From the NCBI GenBank assembly GCA_021229015.1, contig CM037777.1:26715018-26779017 (forward strand): a stretch of 64,000 bases of DNA. The letters are read 5' to 3'. Positions 57,928 to 64,000 of this stretch are shown one piece after another; the first letter of the stretch is position 1, and each line of letters starts with the position of its first letter. The translations under genes and the position numbers were made by a program. This stretch comes from Solen grandis (lineage: Eukaryota; Mollusca; Bivalvia; Adapedonta; Solenidae). The notes beneath the pieces were generated by a model. It was not told the origin of the DNA. It was given only the letters and a program-made list of their open reading frames with translations, and ran no database searches.

Positions 57928-59828
57928 CTGCTTTAACATCACATTTCATTAATCAAAGATTTCCAAAAAGAATAAGATAGACAAACACAGCAAATATTAA
58001 ACATTACCGTGAAACCCGATAGTGTCTACTGTCAGTTACAAACTCGCATGCTGATCACGCATTAATTTGGTTTTATACACCACTTAAGCATCACTTCCTG
58101 CAATTTAAGGAGTAACTGTAAACAAACATCAATTGCCTGCCTCAATATTCGCTGACCTCCACCCCCTCGGAGAATCCCACAGACCAACAACTGCCCATTA
58201 TCATTTTCCTTTTATGTCGGGTGTTATAAACTGGTCACTTCAAATCCGAATCGTTGCCTTTCATATCGACCTAAAATTCCTAAACACAATTAAATCGCTG
58301 TCGTCTTTCGCGACAGTGGTGAATTATTATTTTTCTAGGTCACTGAAATCACCATAGTTGAACAGGCTCGAATAATTTCATGACAAGTTCAGAGCTCTTA
58401 AAGATGTAACGATTCAATTTGCCCGGCATAACCCTATACAAATTAATGGATCCTAACATTCACTTCTTTACAGAGGATCGTAATTGATTTTTGTGAACTA
58501 GGTGCTCGAGATTTCCCATCCATCCCCATCCATCCTATATGTAGTTAGTATTTCGTAACCACTTGGAATGTGGTTTATTACTCAATTAAGACAACATAAT
58601 AAAACTACATACATACCATTACATATACATGTATATACAATACTTATTCAGTATTCATTTTAAACCTAATTTACATAATATAAATTACATCAATAGATAT
58701 CATCATTATTTAAAAAATACATACATAGAATATAAAGACATCATATACATGACGTACTGTATATATTCATTACAAATATAATATATTGGTGTATATATAC
58801 ACACCACGTCAGTAAAAAAAATCACCTATTTACAGAATCTTTAAAATTTTAAATTATATTATTGGAGCATATTTATTAAAGCAACACGTAAAGTTTAACA
58901 GATCAAGGAGAAAAACAATCCAAACATTGTCCTACCTTTGTGGGCATGTTACTCTCCTACCCTATCTCACTACAACTATACACTGAGATAAAAGATAGCT
59001 AATCTCTTTGATATATATTCGCTCCTTTGTATAGTCAAATGTTTCAATTTTCACTACGGCCTTTTCTCCCTTACCATAGAGATAGCGAAATTATTTTCAC
59101 CGCCTTCAATGTTCAAAGTTTTCCAGTAGTGGTTACTTAGTGAACCTTATGACAGCCTCTGACAGAGGAATCGAAAATCCTCGGGTAATTCCGTCTCATT
59201 ACGATGATCACCGAGGTGTTCCGATAGGTTGGTCGAGGTATTATTCGTAAATCCGAAATTTGCGGACACTGACGATATGATACGATATTTCCTGGTTGAG
59301 TGGAAATCCCCATCAAGCTTACTGCGCAAATATATCTAATTTATCGGCAGATACAAACTTCTATCTAAACACGACATGTGTACTTGTCGATGTACTATAT
59401 TTATCTAAATCCTTCCCAAACAAAGGATTTACCGGCACTGATAAATATATTGGATTTGATTCACATAGGATTCAAAAGTTTTCCCACTAGTTGAAAGAGG
59501 TCGAACTACTAAGTCGGTACTTTTATGAATCTGATTTGACGTTCATGATTAAAAGTGAGTTGGGATAGAGGTGTGGTCTTGTCATCGAGCTCCTATGGGA
59601 CATTGTGTTATACTGACATTGTGGCATCCCTCTTCATTAGCGCCCGTTTTGTATCTTTCATCAAACCTTCTCTCAGTCAGATCAAAGTCCGCCTATGCCT
59701 TTCTGCGATTGCGCCTGCACAAAATGTCGTGACATGTTATTTAGACTATGAGAGACGTAAGCTAGACCTATGAACGAACAGGAGATTGCAGTATGCCGTC
59801 GTTTTCCTTTAACTCATATCTAGACTGT

Positions 59829-59830
<2 letters not shown>

Positions 59831-59893
<63 letters not shown>

Positions 59894-59896
59894 TGC
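59831..59896. repeat. (GT)n(GC)n(GT)n microsatellite
   Basis: Sixty-six bases of alternating purine-pyrimidine: GT repeats, a GC block at about 59863-59877, and GT repeats again. A strong candidate for left-handed (Z) DNA. Confidence 0.95.
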
Positions 59897-61997
59897 ACTA
59901 AGCCAATCAGACTTTAGGATGAAATTCATAGTTTTCTAATAATTAAGTATCCAAATGGGTGACAGCCATACAAAAAACTCGAATTCTCAAGAGCTCATCC
60001 ATCCGAAGTTCGCCTGGTCAAACCGACCAGCCCCTTACTATTCAATTCAATACTAAATACTAAATCAAGATTGGGGTGCGAATGATGTAACTTGCGACGG
60101 AATCACCCGAGGACTTTCGATATTGTTCGAAAACGATTGCGACAGACGGTCCACATAATTGAATGCAGACGGCTTAACGCAATATTATTGCAGTAAGCAC
60201 TTAAAGAGAGTTAATAAAAGCGCCCTGTATTGCAAGATGTTCGATCTTGCACTTCATTTTAGGTCTAAAAATAAACGTTTGCTTTCGGCAGAACAGAAAG
60301 ATGTTTGTAGACGAGCGTGTCGATAATGGAGAATGAATTTTCCGCACTTCTCTGTTCAACTGTTGGAGAAAAAAAAATCCGGATATCCGGAAAGTCCGAT
60401 TCTGTCCGAGTTCTTGTCATGTCGGCCATGTCCGGACAAAGTCGAGAAAGAAATCAATGAGAGTCGACGTTGAAATTTTACCACGATTCTAAACATTTTT
60501 TTACTTGGCTATAAGCTAAAGATAACATGTTTATCCCTGTCAAAACACATTACATTTGTATGTACATGTAATTCGAAATCACAGTACTTTTAATACTGGT
60601 AGAATCACTCGAGGCTTTGTTTCGGAAAGTGTTCGAGATTGGCCGATTGCACACACAGTTATTCCCTCTCCTCGAAAACTTCCGAAATTAGCCGAGGCTT
60701 TTCATTGGACCCTCCGCTAACTGATACATGGAATAGAATCGGAAAAAAAGATTGAAGAAAGAAATGTATCCTTTGTCAAACTATCCTAGGGTATTTTATT
60801 TTCGGCGAGTCCGTGGATAACTTTAGTGTCCATTCAATAAACCGACTGTTACCTAGAACATGTACGGTACCCATGAAAAAGATTTTAATGCAAGTAAGCA
60901 TCAAGGAAATTCTGATCAGGGAGAAAATATTTGAAAAAAAACAACAACAACAACAACATTACATTTTGTTGAATGTCGATTTTTGGGACTAGTATTCGAC
61001 GAAATTTAGTCCACCATGAAAATTAATAATGCACTAGGGATTCAAGTACAAATATATCAGATTATCAAGTACAGTACATGTTGGAATCTTTCGGTCTCTT
61101 TCATTTCGACTTCAGTTTTGTTTAAATGAACCTCATCTCTTTGGCATGTTTACTGAAGTGATCCAAAACCCAACCGGTTTAGGATTTCGTCGACCCTATG
61201 TAAACAAAAGTGACTTATAGATACTCTGTGATAACCTTCGTGTACCAAAATATAACCTAGATCTATTCGGCTTATTCGTCCACCGCGGTCACTTTAGGTC
61301 GACAATGGAGACGATCTATTTGAGAGATCTGTAGCATCGCTACAAATCTGTTTGAATAATTTGAAGCAAACTGTAACTCTCGCGAAAAGCATGCACGTCA
61401 AGCATTGAAGGCTGATCTTCTCTTTATTAAATATATAACTTTATGGATGTTCATGAGCAGAAAAAGAACTAATGATTAAAATGGACAGAGTGACGAATAG
61501 AAAAACCAACAGATAAACTGGGAGACTGCAATGGATTGAAATGTGTATATATTTGAGAGCACTGTTGAATGAATGTTAAGTAGCAATAACTGTAAAGTAA
61601 GTACAGAGGCGATGATAGAATGGGAAACAATACCAATATGAAAGCAGAATGAAAAATAAAAGAAAAGGAAAGAAATTGGAGAATGACGTACGCTGGTGCA
61701 GTCAGCTTGTTAGACTACATTACAATTCCGGTCATTTGATTGACAAATACACGTGTACACAGACCTGTTTATTGCTCTCAATGTAGGTACGGACGCTCGT
61801 AAACATTGAAAAGACAGGCGACGGGGCGACGTTTCTGAGGGTTGTAACATTTTATTTGTGTCTTAATGTGCACGGAACAAATAAAACCAAAGTGTTCAAA
61901 TAAGTAACATCACGAAGGTAAGTATATTTGAATGGTGTATTGCTAACTGAAATTAAGACATCATCCTGCGACCTTCGACAGGGAGTGGGGGCGTGTG

Positions 61998-62030
61998 AAT
62001 AAATGCAAAGAGAGAGAGAGAGAGGAGGAG
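61998..62030. repeat. (GA)n tract
   Basis: GAGAGAGAGAGAGAG followed by GGAGGAGG. A second GA tract lies at 62330-62353. Confidence 0.85.
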
Positions 62031-62495
62031 GCAAATTCACAAGTGAACTAATGCTGATACATCATATATTTGTACCTACATATAGAGACGAAATACAATC
62101 GTTAAAACTGAAAAATAAGCGTTTAATCCTCTCTCGGTATGTAACGTTCAATGAATCTGGGTAGTCCAATGGTTTAAAAAAAATCGGGAGTCATGAGAAA
62201 AAGCAATATAGATTCTTAAGTCAAACAAACTTGGAGTTGGGTTACTGCATGGTGTCAATATAACAGCTTTCCGTTTGTTCATGAAGTCGTATTGACATTA
62301 TATCGAACTGTATGTTAAAAGTTGACAGGATGAGAGAGAAGAGAGAGAGAGAGCGCTCACCTTGTAATTTACTGTATATACTTCCTCTGAATAATATATA
62401 CACAAAAGTCACAAAAATGATCCTTTTACGTTCTCTCCCGTGTTCAGCTACATTCTGAAGAATGTATAACACCAAACAATTAGTAATCAAATATT

Positions 62496-62909
62496 CTAAT
62501 GTACCATCCCAAATACAGACGGACTAAACACTCGAGCTGTGCTTGGGGCAAATGCATTTAAATCCTGCCTCTCTGTACCTAACATCCATGAACAGTTACC
62601 AATCGCCAATGATTGACGTCTCCTAACACACCTGTCGAAGAAATGACCATTTAGTTTCCTCTCGGATAATACCGAGTCAGTGATCCAGTGACAGCGCCGT
62701 AAATTAACCGTTGTCACCCGATCGTGCGTCAAACCGCGGCGAAGAAGTTCGATTTCCATTGTCCGTTTTCTTGTGAGATATTTGATACTTTTTCCCCAAA
62801 ATGAATTGTTGAATCTCGTTTTAAAGGTCATCTTTAAATAAAGAAAATATTTCTTTTTAAATTTAAGCGTGGGAGTTAAAAAATGAAAGACAAATGAGAT
62901 CCGTTTCAA
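62496..62909 (-). other. Open frame of 137 codons, coding status doubtful
   Basis: One of the two longest frames in the window, with a CpG-rich 3' half (62590-62770) but an AT-rich 5' half and no ATG at its first codon. No motif, signal peptide or family is recognised and no clear splice pair bounds it. It lies in the CpG-richer right part of the window, where a promoter or non-coding exon of the minus-strand gene might also be. Confidence 0.12.
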
Positions 62910-63294
62910 TTAAGTGTGGGGACACTGAATAAATTAACAAGAATGGCGTTGATGGGGATTAAAGTGATGCTCTAAGTTGGAGTTTAGTTTAAAACTAGTT
63001 ATAATTCTCATCGACAAGGAGTAGCTTTAAGTACATCCTTCATGAAAACTATGCATAAATTTCTGTTCCAAACAAAACTACAGCTAGGTGCATAAAAGGG
63101 AAATATTAAACTGATGTCGCTTATATCAATGCTATAAGTGATCAACCCCTGATTAATGTATGTACAGCAGTTATAAATTTAGCTTCCTATTTCACATGAA
63201 TGAGGATTTATTTCTAATATCAGCTTTGATATAACAACCTCTCCTTCAACTTCATATACTTTGAGTGGAAGGAAAATGCCATGTGCTAAATAGC

Positions 63295-63371
63295 TTAGTT
63301 CATAGTTGCCTTGACTACACGACCTCCGCCCTCATGACTATATCGTGTAGTTAATGGAAACTATGAACTAA
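63295..63371. mobile_element. 77-bp hairpin element
   Basis: TTAGTTCATAGTTGCC...ACTACACGA is mirrored by TCGTGTAGT...AACTATGAACTAA. The stem is about 28 bp with a few mismatches and the loop about 20 bp. A MITE remnant or a transcribed hairpin are both possible. Confidence 0.55.
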
Positions 63372-64000
63372 CCAATCCTTTCGCTACAGTGTAACTTTCT
63401 GTTCACTTGGCTAACGGCGATTTTTAGCATTTTTGAAATGCTAATACTTGTTGTTATTATTATTTAAAGATAAAGAATTTCCCCGAGTGGAAATGCGAAC
63501 CGGGCCGCATGACCAATAAAGTAATGAACAGAACAGAAGTTTATTAGGCATTAAACAAAATACATGTTTGTAGCCATAAACACAGCAAAAAGGTAACATA
63601 AACTACATGTAAATATATGTGGTTACATATAATTTTACAGGAAGCTATATGTTATATGTGGTTGTATAATGGTATGTCATTATATAAAATAAATCTAACT
63701 CTCAGGTACAAAGAAGAGAAGTAATGGTCATTGTATAAAATAATAGTAGTAATAATAGTATCTGTTTTACATAAGTTAATATCATCACAGGATTAATAAT
63801 GAATATTAAGTAGTTTCTCGTAAAGCCATAGCATGATAAATGAACTTAGCGATATTATTTAAAGTTTTGATCGATGTACTAGACATTAAAGTGTAAAATT
63901 TATTTACAATAGTATGGTTTAAAAAATTTATTTCTAAGATATTTATACTTTGGACAGATCAAAAGAAAGTGATATTCTGACTCACATTGCTTCATATTAC

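Larger units (their letters stand above)
55657..63294. other. Upstream/intergenic region, CpG-richer, no supported gene
   Basis: More CG dinucleotides and GC-rich patches (57600-57800, 59150-59330, 60100-60720, 61150-61400, 61780-61830) than the left part. Contains several microsatellites and the GGATATCCGGAAAGTCCG-type words near 60380. No exon with matching splice sites and phase could be established. A non-coding first exon or promoter of the minus-strand gene may be here. Confidence 0.45.

Overview
This 64 kb window looks like AT-rich, non-coding DNA from an animal nuclear genome. It most resembles a marine bivalve, probably a heterodont clam; the lineage is inferred from repeat types, not proven. 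The evidence is the near absence of long open frames (the longest are 137-140 codons and unconvincing), spliceosomal GT..AG signals, tRNA-derived SINEs ending in an ACGTTAAACCC-type tail, pearl/Helentron-like elements with 160-170 bp core repeats plus (ACGG)n, and a large family of TTAA-flanked MITEs. There are no bacterial operons, CRISPR arrays, rRNA genes or intact tRNA genes. A run of exactly 100 N (13901-14000) is a scaffold gap.

The best-supported gene is on the minus strand. An ATG-bearing exon (coding part 51385-51416, probable 5' splice acceptor at 51608-51610, in-frame upstream stop) ends in a GTAAGT donor. It joins in phase, across a 12.9 kb intron, to a 70-nt exon at 38409-38478 that also ends in GTAAGT. 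Together they encode the first 34 residues of a protein I cannot name. A third possible exon (18227-18332) has the same entry and exit phases as the 70-nt exon. Most of the window left of 51.4 kb is therefore probably intron. From 51.6 kb rightward it is upstream or intergenic DNA, richer in CpG, where a non-coding first exon may lie.

The rest is a mosaic of mobile elements. (1) A 242-bp piggyBac-like MITE with ends TTAACCCTTTCCCTCATA and a very long central palindrome occurs ten times: 8174, 8680, 15260, 33450, 38851, 39669, 42629, 44105, 44582 and 54543. Two loci (33110-33449 and 48448-48859) carry tandem arrays of just its first 68 bp. (2) A second MITE family carries GCGGTCA-type motifs (18857, 33080, 44090 and fragments). 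Two of its copies were hit by the first MITE exactly at TTAA. (3) Several fold-back elements lie at 6744, 9894, 11563, 27128, 31145, 45675, 53358 and 63295. (4) SINE family 1 is at 491, 7737, 19870, 25318, 43121, 51735 and 53926. (5) SINE family 2 is complete at 55385; its internal unit appears to have expanded into minisatellites at 1560-2545, 31300-31760 and 34140-34350. (6) Pearl/Helentron-like elements include a 168-bp x 8 array at 27660-29085 and a 162-bp x 7 array at 40514-41790, plus a short AACAAG...CAGCAGGTGACAC subfamily. (7) Microsatellites and minisatellites are frequent.

The most informative observations are the natural empty sites that prove the TTAA target of the 242-bp MITE, the MITE-end satellites that share one junction, the SINE-born minisatellites, and the alternating A/B higher-order structure of the 168-bp array.
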